This document shows, in pieces, positions 1 to 9,924 of a DNA stretch of 64,000 nt. The position numbers were made by a program, and so were the translations under genes. This stretch comes from Actinoplanes sp. TFC3 (GTDB taxonomy: Bacteria; Actinomycetota; Actinomycetes; Mycobacteriales; Micromonosporaceae). The number at the start of each line of letters is the position of its first letter. Within the stretch, counting starts at the first letter, position 1. Below the pieces are notes generated by a model. That model had not been told where the DNA came from, made no database searches, and saw nothing but the letters and a program-made list of their open reading frames with translations. The DNA lies in NCBI RefSeq assembly GCF_001553785.1, contig NZ_LOJP01000001.1, positions 2,981,280-3,045,279 on the forward strand, written 5' to 3'.

Positions 1-59
1 GGACGCCGAGGGCGCCCAGCCGCGTGGGCCCTCCCGTGCCATCCCTTAGGTTGAGCGCC

Positions 60-947
60 ATGGCACGAACCCGTAAGGCGGCAACCGCGACCGCCGTGCA
101 CATCCGCGCGCTGCTGCCGAGCTTGCAACCCTCGATGCGCCAGGTAGCCGAGCAGGTGCTGGCCGACACCACCGCCACCGCCACCCTGACGGTCACCGAG
201 CTCGCGGTCGCCTCCGGGGTCTCCGAGGCCACGGTCATCCGCTTCTGCAAGGCGATCGGCTTCGCCGGCTACCCCCAGCTGCGCCTGGCGCTGGCCGCCG
301 AGGCGGGCCGGGCCGAGGGCGCCGATCGCAAGAGCGTGCCCGGCGACATCGAGCCCGGCGACAACCTGGCCCGCATCGTCGAGAAGATCACCTTCGCCGA
401 CGCGCGTGCGGTCGAGGAGACCGGATCCCAGCTCGACCTGGCCGCGCTGGCCCGGGTGATCGAAGCGATGGTCCAGGCCCAGCGCGTCGACCTGTACGGC
501 GTGGGCGCCAGCGCCTTCGTCGCCTTGGACTTCCAGCACAAGCTGCTGCGCATCGGGCGCGTCACGTTCCACTCCGCCGACACCCACGTCGCGCTGACCA
601 GCGCCGCCCTGCTGCGTCCGGGCGACGTGGCGATCGGCATATCGCACACCGGCACCACCACCGACACCATCGACTCCCTGACCGAGGCCGGTTCGCACGG
701 CGCCACCACTGTTGCGCTCACCAACTTCCCGCTCTCCCCGCTGGCGCTGACCGCCGAGCACGTGCTGACCACCGCGGCGCGCGAAACCACCTTCCGCTCC
801 GGCGCCATGGCCAGCCGGCTGGCCCAGCTCACCGTCGTCGACTGCCTGTTCGTCGGGGTGGCCCAGCGGACGTACGGCAAAACCCTGGCCGCCCTGGACG
901 CCACCCGCACCGCCGTGGGCACCCGGCACACCTCAACGCGCCGCTAG
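60..947 (+). CDS. MurR/RpiR-family transcriptional regulator (HTH-SIS)
   Basis: The 295-residue protein has the two-domain layout of RpiR regulators, which sense sugar phosphates. The N-terminal third carries a helix-turn-helix (VSEATVIRFCKAIGF). The C-terminal half is a SIS domain with the phosphosugar loop around DLYGVGASAFVALDF and GISHTGTTTDTI. An upstream GTG at 24 is possible, but the ATG at 60 starts the usual domain. Its 3' end overlaps the convergent sugar kinase gene by 15 bases, which suggests it may control that kinase or an amino-sugar pathway. The ligand cannot be read from the sequence. Confidence 0.88.
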   Translation: MARTRKAATATAVHIRALLPSLQPSMRQVAEQVLADTTATATLTVTELAVASGVSEATVIRFCKAIGFAGYPQLRLALAAEAGRAEGADRKSVPGDIEPGDNLARIVEKITFADARAVEETGSQLDLAALARVIEAMVQAQRVDLYGVGASAFVALDFQHKLLRIGRVTFHSADTHVALTSAALLRPGDVAIGISHTGTTTDTIDSLTEAGSHGATTVALTNFPLSPLALTAEHVLTTAARETTFRSGAMASRLAQLTVVDCLFVGVAQRTYGKTLAALDATRTAVGTRHTSTRR

Positions 948-1877
948 GACAGCGTGCACGTGCGCCAGCTGGGACTCGGTCCACCCCGATCGAAGATGCC
1001 GTACGGCCAGCCACGCCGCGCCCACGACACCATCGGCCGGCGTCAGCACCTCGCCGCCGATGCGCTGAACGACCCGCCGCCCGACCGGCGTGCGCACCAA
1101 GCTGCCACTGAACACCAGGGGCGTCCGCTCCCCGGGCTCTCGCACCTGAGCCACCGAGCCGGCAAGCCGATCCGCCGCATCCTCACAGATGGCCGCTGCG
1201 ACCTGGTCACCCGCCGCTTCCGCCTCGGTGACCAGGGGCGCCAGCGCGGCCAGCTCGATCGGCGGCCGGGCGGCAACAGCGCGGATGAGGGCGGACCGGT
1301 GCACCGGTTCGCTCAGCAGCCGCCCGGCCACCGAGGCGGTCAGCACCGTCGCCGGTCCCGTGCCGGTGATCGCCGCGATGCTCGCGCGCACCGCCTCACG
1401 ACCGATCCAGAACGACGATCCCTCGTCGCCGAGCAGCCACCCGAGCCCGTCGGACGCCCTCGCGGTGCGCCGGTCGCGGATCTGGACGGCCATCGCGCCG
1501 GTGCCGGCCAGCAGCACTGTCCCGTCCGGCACGGAGGTGGCCGAGCAGAACGCGACCTCGGCGTCGCCCACGTACTGCGGCCGGGCCATGATGCCCACGT
1601 CGGCGAGGCTGTCCGAAAACGCCCGCGAGGCCCGGGGATCATCCAGAGTGGCCCGTCCCGCCGCCCCGATCACGACCGCCCGGACCTCATCCGCCGGGAG
1701 TCCGTCCAGAGCCCGCCGAACCGTGGCACCCAGCTCGACGGCAGCCCGCTGCACGCCATGGGTGGTCGGGTTGCCACCGCCGCCCGTCACCGAGGCAAGG
1801 CGCCGCCCAGCCACCGTCGCCACCAGGATCCGCGTCGACGTGGCGCCCAAGTCGGCGCCGAGGACGAGGCCGGCCAT
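933..1877 (-). CDS. BadF/BadG-type ATPase, N-acetylglucosamine kinase-like
   Basis: This 314-residue ASKHA-fold kinase shows phosphate-1 motif GADLGATSTRILV, phosphate-2 region LLAGTGAMAVQI and the sequence GWLLGDEGSSFWIGREAV, typical of N-acetylglucosamine kinases of the BadF family. It probably phosphorylates GlcNAc or a related amino sugar in the cytoplasm. The ATG at 1877 is preferred because it avoids overlap with the upstream esterase gene; a GTG at 1937 would add about 20 residues. A convergent RpiR regulator next to it fits amino-sugar recycling. The family also holds non-sugar ATPases, so the substrate is inferred. Confidence 0.8.
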   Translation of the reverse strand: MAGLVLGADLGATSTRILVATVAGRRLASVTGGGGNPTTHGVQRAAVELGATVRRALDGLPADEVRAVVIGAAGRATLDDPRASRAFSDSLADVGIMARPQYVGDAEVAFCSATSVPDGTVLLAGTGAMAVQIRDRRTARASDGLGWLLGDEGSSFWIGREAVRASIAAITGTGPATVLTASVAGRLLSEPVHRSALIRAVAARPPIELAALAPLVTEAEAAGDQVAAAICEDAADRLAGSVAQVREPGERTPLVFSGSLVRTPVGRRVVQRIGGEVLTPADGVVGAAWLAVRHLRSGWTESQLAHVHAVLAAR

Positions 1878-1906
1878 CTGCCGCCACATCACCGCCGGTA
1901 GGCCGT

Positions 1907-3190
1907 TCAGGTCCGGCGATGCTGCCGTGACATCCACTGCCAGATGTGGGTGCCACGGTAGCTGGGGTCGTTGCGGGCCACGTAGATCCAGGACCAGTGG
2001 CCCGGGAACTGGTAGCCGTTCCAGATCACCTGGTCGTACAGGCTGAGAAGGGATCGTGGAATGAGGTCGTGGGCGTGTTCCGTGTTGGCCAGCGGGTCCA
2101 CCGTGTCATCGTCGCGGGAGGCAACCAGCCAGGTCGGGGTGCTGATGCGGGTCAGCTCGGCGTCGGTGATCAGCGGCGGCGTGCCCTCGACGACCCCGCA
2201 GATGGGCACCGACGCGGCGAACAGGCGCGGGTACGTGACCGTCAGCTCCAGGCTCATGTAGCCACCGTTGCTGGCCCCGGCCACGTAGATCCGGTCGGTG
2301 TCGATGTGGTGCTTGCGAACCAGATCGCGCACGATCTCGCGGATCAGCGGGGCGAACCGGGGTCCGTCCTCGATCCAGAAGGAGGTGCTCTGCGGCGCCA
2401 CCACGTATGCGCCTCCGAAGATGCGCTGAGCCTCGGCCGTGGCAAAGCCCAGCGCGCCCCGGTTGGCGCGCAACGTGGTCTCGTTGTCGTAGTAGTTGTC
2501 CGGCAGCGAGGCCCCCTCGCCCCCGCCGTGCAACCAGACGACAAGCGGACGTCCCCGGCGCGAGCGCTCGGGAGAGTACAGCCGATATTTCAGCCCCGAG
2601 CCCGATTCGTGGTAGCTGAACGCGTCCACCTCGGGGTTGCGCAGCCTCCCCTGCCGGAAATCGGTGATCGTCACCGGACGGCCGTTACGCAGCCGGATCG
2701 GCGTGTTCTGCGTAAGGGTGTAGACCAGATCGAGCCGGACGTTGCGGCCGCGGCCGGCGATGTAACCCAGGGTGGCCGCGCCGGCCTGGCCCTCGCCGTG
2801 CTGCAGGTCGACCACGATGTCGCCGTGCCGGTCGAGCCGCACGCCGGTGACCACGCGGTCGAGGTCGTACTCGCTGAAGATCTGATCGCCGGGTGCCAGG
2901 GGTATCGGGCTGGTGGCCTTGGCGTGCACGCTGAACGTGCCCGGGGTCAGCCCGGCCGGGTCGAGGTGGCCGAGCCTGCTGGTGTCCAGGGTGAGCGAGA
3001 CGACCTGCTCGCCGCCGTCGAGGGTGACGGCGTTGAGGACAAACCGCACGGTGGTGTCGTGCTGCCCGCCGCCGCTGCTCGCCCTTTCGCTCACGCCCTG
3101 ATGCGCGCCGGCCACACCGGGCACGGCCAAGCCGGCGGCGGCACCCGTACCGGCAACCAGAACGCTGCGACGACTGACCGGGACTGACAT
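1907..3190 (-). CDS. Tat-exported esterase of the PHB-depolymerase/LpqC type
   Basis: The 427-residue protein begins with a twin-arginine signal (SRRSVLVAG followed by a hydrophobic stretch and AGA cleavage site), so it is probably exported folded. Residues ~45-180 form a beta-rich N-terminal domain, as in esterases with an Ig-like extension. The hydrolase domain follows from ~190: oxyanion region VVWLHGGGEG, nucleophile GASNGGYM, acid residue in ASRDDDTVDP and a C-terminal His in QFPGHWSWIY. A good ribosome-binding site (GAGGTGG) precedes the ATG. Likely substrates are polyesters, feruloyl or acetyl esters. Confidence 0.8.
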   Translation of the reverse strand: MSVPVSRRSVLVAGTGAAAGLAVPGVAGAHQGVSERASSGGGQHDTTVRFVLNAVTLDGGEQVVSLTLDTSRLGHLDPAGLTPGTFSVHAKATSPIPLAPGDQIFSEYDLDRVVTGVRLDRHGDIVVDLQHGEGQAGAATLGYIAGRGRNVRLDLVYTLTQNTPIRLRNGRPVTITDFRQGRLRNPEVDAFSYHESGSGLKYRLYSPERSRRGRPLVVWLHGGGEGASLPDNYYDNETTLRANRGALGFATAEAQRIFGGAYVVAPQSTSFWIEDGPRFAPLIREIVRDLVRKHHIDTDRIYVAGASNGGYMSLELTVTYPRLFAASVPICGVVEGTPPLITDAELTRISTPTWLVASRDDDTVDPLANTEHAHDLIPRSLLSLYDQVIWNGYQFPGHWSWIYVARNDPSYRGTHIWQWMSRQHRRT

Positions 3191-3364
3191 CAGGCCACCT
3201 CAAGAAGAGAAGGATATCGATGCAGAGGTAACGTAACGTCGCGGCAACATAAGCGCAACGTCAAGAGGTGCGCCCAGAGCCCGGCGTTTCCCGGTAAAGT
3301 CGCGGCGCCGCCCCACGGCGAGCGCCATCGTTGTCCAGACGGACACAGACGCGTCGCGGAACGA

Positions 3365-4141
<777 letters not shown>

Positions 4142-4146
4142 CCCGG

Positions 4147-4941
4147 TCACCTCTCCCTCGCCGCGCGGTGCTCCAGCCGGCGGACCACCTGCGACAGCGG
4201 CAGGGTGATCACCAGGTAGAGCAGCCCGGCCACGACCAGCGGCGTCGGGTTGACCCGCTGGTTGAGCGCATCGCCGGCGAACTTGGTCAGCTCGATGGTC
4301 GCCGGGGTCACGCCGAGCACGTACACCAGCGAGGTGTCCTTGGTCAGCAGGATGATCTCGTTGGTCAGCGGCGGGATCACGATCCGGAACGCCTGGGGCA
4401 GCACGATGGAGATCATCGCCCGGAGGTGCGACATGCCCAGCGTGCGGGCCGCCTCGAGCTGGCCCTTGGGCACCGCCTGGATGCCGGCCCGGATGGTCTC
4501 CGCCATGTAGGCCGCCGCCGTCAGGCCGAGACCCACGGTGACCGAGCCGTACAGCCCGCCGGGGATCTCACGGGCCGGGAACGCCAGCGGCACGCCATAG
4601 CCGACCATGAACAGCACCAGCAGCGCGGGCAGACCGCGGAACAGCTCGATGTAGCCCGTGGCGAACCACCGGTACGGCAGGATCGACGACAGCCGCATCA
4701 GCGCCAGGATGAGCCCCAGCGTCAGCCCGAAGACGAACGCCAGCAGGGTGTACAGGATCGTGTTGCGCAGCGCGACGGTGATCGCCTCGGGGAACATGCT
4801 CCCGGCAACATCGGTGCGGAAGAACGCGTCGGAGAGCTGACCCCAGTCCGCGGCACCAGCCACGGCCAGGATCAGCAGGCCGAAGACGACGTAGCCGGCG
4901 ACGCGCAGGATCCGCTGTCGCCGGCGGCGGCTCAGCTTCAT
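4147..4941 (-). CDS. Polar amino acid ABC importer, permease subunit
   Basis: A 264-residue inner-membrane permease of the HisM/GlnP type. It has an N-terminal anchor (~10-30) and several further membrane segments. The EAA loop that docks the ATPase lies in the stretch [16 protein letters not shown] (~160-180). Its coding region begins one base after the binding-protein gene stops and ends next to the ATPase start, so the three are co-translated. With no second permease nearby it probably works as a homodimer. Confidence 0.88.
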   Translation of the reverse strand: MKLSRRRRQRILRVAGYVVFGLLILAVAGAADWGQLSDAFFRTDVAGSMFPEAITVALRNTILYTLLAFVFGLTLGLILALMRLSSILPYRWFATGYIELFRGLPALLVLFMVGYGVPLAFPAREIPGGLYGSVTVGLGLTAAAYMAETIRAGIQAVPKGQLEAARTLGMSHLRAMISIVLPQAFRIVIPPLTNEIILLTKDTSLVYVLGVTPATIELTKFAGDALNQRVNPTPLVVAGLLYLVITLPLSQVVRRLEHRAARER

Positions 4942-4942
4942 C

Positions 4943-5770
4943 TCAGCTGGCCGGCTTCTCGCCGATCCAGGTCGAGTACAGCTTGTCGTAGGTGCCGTCG
5001 GTGCGCGCGGCGGCGATGGCCTCGTTGATGGCCTTCTGCAGCTCGGCGTTGCCCTTCTTGACCGCGAAGCCGTACTGCTCGCCGGTGTTGAAGCCGGCCG
5101 CGACGACGATCTTGCCGGGGTTGGCCTTCACGTACTCGTTCCAGACCGGCAGGTCACCCACGGCGGCGGCGATCTGGTTGGTCGACAGCGCCTGCTGCAC
5201 CGCGGCCAGGTCCTTGTACGAGACCACCGTGATGCCGAGGTTCTTCTCCTTGACCTGCGCGTTGATGTACTCCTCGCCGGTCGTGCCGCCCTGCACGCCC
5301 AGGCGCTTACCCTTGAGCTCCTCGAGGGTCTTGACCTCGTGCCCGGTGACCACCGACAGCGCCTGGGTGGCGTCGAAGTACGGCTCGGAGAAGTCGAGCA
5401 CCTTCTTGCGCTCGTCGGTGATGGTCATGCCGGCCGCGGCCACGTCGCACTTGCCGGAGTTGAGGTCGGAGCCGGACTTGATGCCCTCGAACGGGGTGTC
5501 GACGATAGCCTGGGTCACGCCCAGCTTGGTGGCGACCAGGTCGATCAGCGCGACGTCGAAGCCAACCACCTTGCCGGTCTGGTCCTTGGACTGGAACGGC
5601 GCGTAGGGCAGGTGCGTGCACGTGGTCAGCACCCCGGACTTCACCAGCGCCACGCCGCTCGCCGTGGTGCCACCGGTGTCCTTCTTGGCGCAGCCGGTCA
5701 CGCCGCCGATCATCATCACTGCGGCAGCCGCCAGCGCAGCCGCCTTCCGGGTACGTCGCCGCGCGACCAT
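4943..5770 (-). CDS. Polar amino acid ABC importer, lipoprotein binding protein
   Basis: A 275-residue solute-binding protein of family 3. The signal peptide ends in lipobox GVTGC, so it is a lipid-anchored extracytoplasmic receptor. The mature part has the usual opening (GVLTTCTHLPYAPFQ), the KVVGFDVALIDLVA segment and the FSEPYFDATQALSV hinge of amino acid receptors. The ATG at 5770 has GGGAGAGG at good spacing; longer open frames upstream lack a signal peptide. It is the first gene of the importer operon and diverges from the secreted protein at 5949. Confidence 0.88.
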   Translation of the reverse strand: MVARRRTRKAAALAAAAVMMIGGVTGCAKKDTGGTTASGVALVKSGVLTTCTHLPYAPFQSKDQTGKVVGFDVALIDLVATKLGVTQAIVDTPFEGIKSGSDLNSGKCDVAAAGMTITDERKKVLDFSEPYFDATQALSVVTGHEVKTLEELKGKRLGVQGGTTGEEYINAQVKEKNLGITVVSYKDLAAVQQALSTNQIAAAVGDLPVWNEYVKANPGKIVVAAGFNTGEQYGFAVKKGNAELQKAINEAIAAARTDGTYDKLYSTWIGEKPAS

Positions 5771-5948
5771 GTGCCTCTCCCTGCCCTCTCGCCCGCACTC
5801 ACCGCGGGCCAGAACAGCGTACTTGCACGTCAACGACATCGTTGAAGCGCCATGCGATGCGGCAGCGGATCGTGACCTGACGCCGTGCGGGATTCCGGTA
5901 GGCATCGATGGTGTTTAATACGGTTCACGCCAAGAAACGGGGAGAATC

Positions 5949-6494
5949 ATGAGAGTTGCCATTGCCGTAGCCGCGCTGGCGTTGTCCGCGGGCGCAGTGC
6001 TGGTCGCCGATCAAGCCTCAGCCGCAGCGCCCTGCACCGGGCAACTGCACCCCAATCCCAGCTTCGAACGCGGCACCGCGGGCTGGACCGCCGGGCCCCG
6101 CATCGTCGTGCTCGGCGACCAGGCCCGGCCCGCGCACACCGGCCGCGCCTACGCCACGTTCGCCGGGCTGGACCTCGACCACACCGACCTGCTGCGCGCC
6201 AGCGTCACGGTGCCGGCCGGCTGCAAGCTCACTGTCAGCTTCTGGGCGCGCGCAACCAGCACCGCGACCGCCCGCGGCGACTACCTCAACGTCGGGTTGT
6301 ACGTCGACGGCACTCCCCCGAAGACCGTGTTCTCCTTCGCGTTCGATCACCCGCAGCAGTGGACCGAGCACAGCAACTCGGCCGCCGCGGCCGGCACGTC
6401 CCGCACCGCCACCGTCAGCTTCGCCGCCAGTGAAACGGCCGGCGGCGGCGTCACCGCGTTCGATGTGGACGATGTGCGGATGCAGCTGAGCTAA
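5949..6494 (+). CDS. Secreted protein with carbohydrate-binding-like jelly roll
   Basis: A 181-residue protein with a cleavable signal peptide (hydrophobic residues 3-22, AxA site near DQASAAAP). The mature part starts with NPSFERGTAGWTAGP and ends with AFDVDDVRMQL, the pattern of CBM4/9-like or general jelly-roll modules that bind glycans outside the cell. No catalytic domain is present. The ATG follows a purine-rich site (ACGGGGAGAATC). It converges on the interrupted gene at 6491 with a 4-base overlap. Confidence 0.7.
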   Translation: MRVAIAVAALALSAGAVLVADQASAAAPCTGQLHPNPSFERGTAGWTAGPRIVVLGDQARPAHTGRAYATFAGLDLDHTDLLRASVTVPAGCKLTVSFWARATSTATARGDYLNVGLYVDGTPPKTVFSFAFDHPQQWTEHSNSAAAAGTSRTATVSFAASETAGGGVTAFDVDDVRMQLS

Positions 6495-7111
6495 CGCAGG
6501 CGCGCGGCGACGACCGGGGTCTCCTGGCCGGACCAGCAGGCGGTCAGCACCCCGGCGTCGGCCGGGTCGACGGCCACCGTGGGCACCCGGTTGACGGTGA
6601 TGGTCACGGTGTCGGTGCCGATGACCGCCGGGTCGCCGTCGCGCACCTCGGTGATCGTGGCGAAGGCGGGCACTTCGGCGCCGCTGCCGGACAGCTTGAG
6701 GTCGCTCTCCCGGGGAACCCGCTGCCCGTCGATCTCGAATTCCTCGTCGGCCTCGTGACCGGCCTCGCGAATCACCGCGGTCACCTGGGCGGCGTACACC
6801 GGGTCGCCGATGGCGTCGTACACCCAGCGCCGGCCGAGCACCGAGTGCTCGGTGGTGCCGATGAGCCACTCCTGCGCACCGTCAAGTGGGGCGTCACGGT
6901 AGGTGAGCGGTACGTGCCACACCGGCCCGTCGCCCACGCTCACCAGCATGGTTTCGATGCCGACAGCCCCGGCCGGGTCGTCGAACCGGCCCGCCGCGAC
7001 GCGCACCGGGGCCACGTCGTCCGGTCCGTCGTACCAGCTACGGGTGGGCAACTAGGCGGCGAGCAGTTCGAGCTTGGTCGGGGTGATGTGTGCCTTGTGA
7101 AGAAGCGCCAT
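6491..7111 (-). pseudogene. Maltokinase N-terminal-cap-like protein, interrupted by TAG
   Basis: Read from the ATG at 7111 the protein begins MALLHKAHITPTKLELLAA, then meets an in-frame TAG at 7052-7054, then continues LPTRSWYDGPDD and on for about 185 residues without another stop. Related actinobacterial proteins (maltokinase cap domain, CG0192-like) normally read LLAAWLP here, so TGG (Trp) to TAG is the simplest explanation. Translation could only restart at the TTG at 7051 or later, removing the conserved N-terminus. The rest looks intact, which implies a recent nonsense change, a read-through codon or a sequencing error. The family's role is not firmly known. Confidence 0.72.
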
Positions 7112-7214
7112 GCATAGAGACTAGTGAGCCGAGAAAGCCTGGTATCGCGTGCAACCGCTCGGCCCCCGCAAGCGTCTTGGTAGCGGATCCCATCCCCCAG
7201 CCGGAGAGCGAGTC

Positions 7215-8462
7215 ATGGTTCAGCGACGTAGCGTCATTCTCGGCGCGTTCGGTGCAGCGGCCGGCCTGGCGAGCGCGGCTTGCTCCTCACCCAGCAGCCC
7301 CGGTAACAGCCCCCAGCCGGTCAGCGACGACGCCGCACTTGGCACGTGGAGTTCGCCCTCGGCCGCCCCCGAGCCGATCAGCCTGACCGTGAGCCCCAAG
7401 GCGGGCACCACGAAGGTGTCGCCGACGGAGCCGGTCACGGTGGCCGTCGGCGGCGGCAAGCTCACGTCGGTTGCCGTGACCACCGGCGGCAAGAAGGTCA
7501 TCGGCGAGGTGCAGGCCGACGGGACCTCGTGGCGCTCGACCGGGCAGCTCGCCTACAGCAAGAAGTACACGGTGACCGCGACGGTCGTGGACAGCCTGGG
7601 TGCGGAGGTCAAGAAGACCTCCACGTTCAGCACCCTCAAGCCGGAGCGGGTCGCGGGGACCACGTTCCAGGCCAACGGGATGGTGGCGCTGCGCACCGGC
7701 GGCACGTACGGCATGGGCCAGCCGGTCATCGTGGCCTTCGGCCGCTCGATCAGCAAGAAGGCCGCGGCGGAGAAGGCGATCACCATCGAGACGACCCCCG
7801 CGGTGGAGGGCAAGTTCCACTGGGTGAGCGACTCGATCGTGCACTGGCGCCCGGCCAGGTACTGGAAGAAGGGCACCAAGATCTCGGTGAGCGTCGATGC
7901 CTTTGGGGTGCACCTCGGCAACGGCGTCTACGGTGCGGTGGCCGAGAAGACCCACTTCACCATCGGTCGTCAGCTGCTCGCGGTCTCCGACAACGCCGCC
8001 CACCGCACCAGGGTGTACATCGACGGCAAGCTGGTGCGTGACATGGCGTGCAGCAACGGCCGCGGCGGCTACAGCCGGGACAAGGACGGCCGGCAGCTGC
8101 ACTTCTGGACCAACGAGGGCCCGCACGTGGTGCTGAGCAAGGAAGCCACGCACACCATGAGCTCGGCCAGCTACGGCCTGACCGACAAGAACGACCCCAA
8201 CTACTACGACCCCGAGGAAGTCAAGCTGTGCACCCGGATCAGCTACTCCGGGGAATTCCTGCACGCGGCGCCCTGGAACAACTCGCTCGGCCGGGCCAAC
8301 CTGTCGCACGGCTGCATCAACCTGAGCAACGCCGACGCGCAGTGGGTCTACGACAACGTCATTCTCGGCGACGTCGTCGACGTGCGCAACACCCCCAAAT
8401 CGCTGTCCATCGACAACGGCCTGGGCGACTGGACCGTCTCCTACGACAAATACGGAAGCTGA
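7215..8462 (+). CDS. L,D-transpeptidase lipoprotein (YkuD domain)
   Basis: A 415-residue exported enzyme that makes 3-3 peptidoglycan cross-links. The signal peptide begins QRRSVILGAFG, a Tat-like pattern, and ends in lipobox LASAAC. Residues ~55-150 and ~155-250 are two Ig-like domains as in actinobacterial Ldt enzymes. The YkuD domain follows with catalytic motif SHGCINLSNADA, including His, Gly and nucleophilic Cys. The ATG at 7215 starts exactly at the signal peptide. Its 3' end overlaps the convergent gene at 8441 by 22 bases. Confidence 0.92.
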   Translation: MVQRRSVILGAFGAAAGLASAACSSPSSPGNSPQPVSDDAALGTWSSPSAAPEPISLTVSPKAGTTKVSPTEPVTVAVGGGKLTSVAVTTGGKKVIGEVQADGTSWRSTGQLAYSKKYTVTATVVDSLGAEVKKTSTFSTLKPERVAGTTFQANGMVALRTGGTYGMGQPVIVAFGRSISKKAAAEKAITIETTPAVEGKFHWVSDSIVHWRPARYWKKGTKISVSVDAFGVHLGNGVYGAVAEKTHFTIGRQLLAVSDNAAHRTRVYIDGKLVRDMACSNGRGGYSRDKDGRQLHFWTNEGPHVVLSKEATHTMSSASYGLTDKNDPNYYDPEEVKLCTRISYSGEFLHAAPWNNSLGRANLSHGCINLSNADAQWVYDNVILGDVVDVRNTPKSLSIDNGLGDWTVSYDKYGS

Positions 8463-9073
8463 TTCACCGGTACGGCCACAGCACCCGCAAACGCCGGTTC
8501 CTCGGCTTCGGTAAGCATCGCCGCCGCCACGCTGGCCCGGCTGATCCGCGCCGGGATCAGCCGCTTGGGGGCGGCGGCCAACCCGACCGTGTGCACGGTG
8601 GAACTGAGCGGCCCGTTGAACAGCGGCCCGGCGTGGAACACCGTGCCCCCGGCGTCCAGCACCGCCCGATCCGCGGCGACCTTGTCCGCCACCTCGTCGC
8701 CCAGCATCTTCAGCAGCAGCCGGGTGACGGCTCCGGCGGCTGCCGCCGACGGTCCGGTCCCGAACGCGCCGAGCCAGATGATGCGCTGCGGCTTGGCCGC
8801 GATCACCGCCCGCGCGCCGGCCGTCAGCACGCCGGGCGCGGCTCCCCGCACGTTGCCCAGCCCGGACAGCACCACCTCCTGAGCGTCCAGCGCCTCGGCG
8901 ATGGCACCGCGATCGCGCACGTCGGCGGCCACCCGGATCAGCCGCGGCGAGTCGGGAACGGTGATGCGCTCGGGCGTGCGGGCGACTGCGGCGACGGTGT
9001 GCCCGCGCCGCAGCGCCTCACGGGTCAGTTCCAGCCCGGTCGCCCCCGAGGCGGCCAGCACAGTGATTTGCAT
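8441..9073 (-). CDS. NAD(P)-binding (NmrA/atypical SDR-like) protein
   Basis: A 210-residue Rossmann protein with dinucleotide motif LAASGATGLELTREAL at its N-terminus and the VVLSGLGNVRG segment seen in atypical short-chain dehydrogenases of the NAD(P)H-binding family. It may be a small oxidoreductase or redox sensor; no substrate can be named. It starts one base after the stop of the phosphatase-like gene upstream, so the two are probably one transcript, divergent from the LysR gene. Confidence 0.75.
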   Translation of the reverse strand: MQITVLAASGATGLELTREALRRGHTVAAVARTPERITVPDSPRLIRVAADVRDRGAIAEALDAQEVVLSGLGNVRGAAPGVLTAGARAVIAAKPQRIIWLGAFGTGPSAAAAGAVTRLLLKMLGDEVADKVAADRAVLDAGGTVFHAGPLFNGPLSSTVHTVGLAAAPKRLIPARISRASVAAAMLTEAEEPAFAGAVAVPVNQLPYLS

Positions 9074-9074
9074 G

Positions 9075-9857
9075 TCAGCGCTCCCCAGCGGCGCAGGAGA
9101 GCACGGCCAGCGCGGCGGCGTGCAGGCCCGGGGCAGCGGCCAGGTACCCGTCGCTGGCGACCTGCCACGGCTTGCCGTCGAGGTCGGTGACCGTGGCGCC
9201 CGCCTCTTGGGCGATGAGGATGGGGGCGATGTGCGAGCGCAGGTTTTCGAACTGCCAGTGCAGGTCCATGCGCCCGGCGGCGACCTGGGTCAGCTGGTGG
9301 CTGACCGGCACGGACTGGCGTACGTAGAGGGCGTTCTCCATCATCGCCGCGATGGCCGCGCCGACGTGGTGGGCGTGCGTGGCGTCGCGGTTGGGCTTGG
9401 CCTGGCCGGTGCCGGTCAGCGCGACGGTCAGGTCGGTCTTGCCCGACACGTGCACGGGTACGCCGTTGAGGAACGCGCCACCGCCGGCAACCGCCGTGAA
9501 CACTTCGCCCGCGGCCGGGGCATGCACCACGGCGAGCGTGGGACGGCCGTCGCGGACCAGGCTGACCCCGATGTTCCAGTCGGGCATCCCGTGCACCGCG
9601 TTGAGGTTGCCGCCGACCGGGTCGATGACCCACCAGTCGCCGGCGGGCATCGGGCCGCTCGCGTGCTCGTCGGTGGTCCAGCCGGCGCCGGGCAGCGCGG
9701 CGCTCAGCGCGGACCGCAGCACATCGGCAACGGCCCGGTCGTTGGCCTGCAGCGCGGACATCAGAGCGGCCGCGGTGGTTGGCCGGGTGTTCTGCACGAC
9801 GCGCAGCGCCGCCTGGCGTACTGCTTCGGTCACGGTGTCGAGGATTTTGTTGCTCAT
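9075..9857 (-). CDS. Inositol-monophosphatase-fold protein with altered metal site
   Basis: A 260-residue protein of the IMPase/FIG fold. The position of the usual DPxDGTxN motif reads DPVGGNLNAVHGMPDW, so the second Asp and the Thr are replaced. The C-terminal WDxAAG motif region reads RSHIAPILIAQEAGA, lacking the metal-binding Asp. The first Asp and an upstream Glu (WTTDEHASG) remain. The fold is clear, but ordinary Mg-dependent phosphatase chemistry is doubtful. It shares a divergent promoter region with the LysR gene at 9924. Confidence 0.75.
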   Translation of the reverse strand: MSNKILDTVTEAVRQAALRVVQNTRPTTAAALMSALQANDRAVADVLRSALSAALPGAGWTTDEHASGPMPAGDWWVIDPVGGNLNAVHGMPDWNIGVSLVRDGRPTLAVVHAPAAGEVFTAVAGGGAFLNGVPVHVSGKTDLTVALTGTGQAKPNRDATHAHHVGAAIAAMMENALYVRQSVPVSHQLTQVAAGRMDLHWQFENLRSHIAPILIAQEAGATVTDLDGKPWQVASDGYLAAAPGLHAAALAVLSCAAGER

Positions 9858-9901
9858 GAACCAAGCTTCGAGCCGCCCGGCGACTAAGTCCAGTGCATCC
9901 T

Positions 9902-9924
9902 TGTCAGGCTACAATTTACTGACA
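9902..9924. promoter_or_regulatory. LysR-type palindrome TGTCAG-N11-CTGACA
   Basis: A perfect inverted repeat with 6-base arms and an 11-base spacer sits directly on the 5' end of the LysR gene and includes the A of its ATG. A possible -10 hexamer TACAAT (9910-9915) lies inside it, nine bases before the ATG, which would give a leaderless or near-leaderless transcript. The T-N11-A layout is the classic LysR binding form, so autoregulation plus control of the divergent 9857 operon is likely. Confidence 0.6.

Noticed and set aside
6491..7051. The shorter frame starting with TTG at 7051 as a complete gene
   Set aside because: The conserved N-terminus lies upstream in the same frame and is cut off by a single TAG, so the full locus is better described as an interrupted gene.
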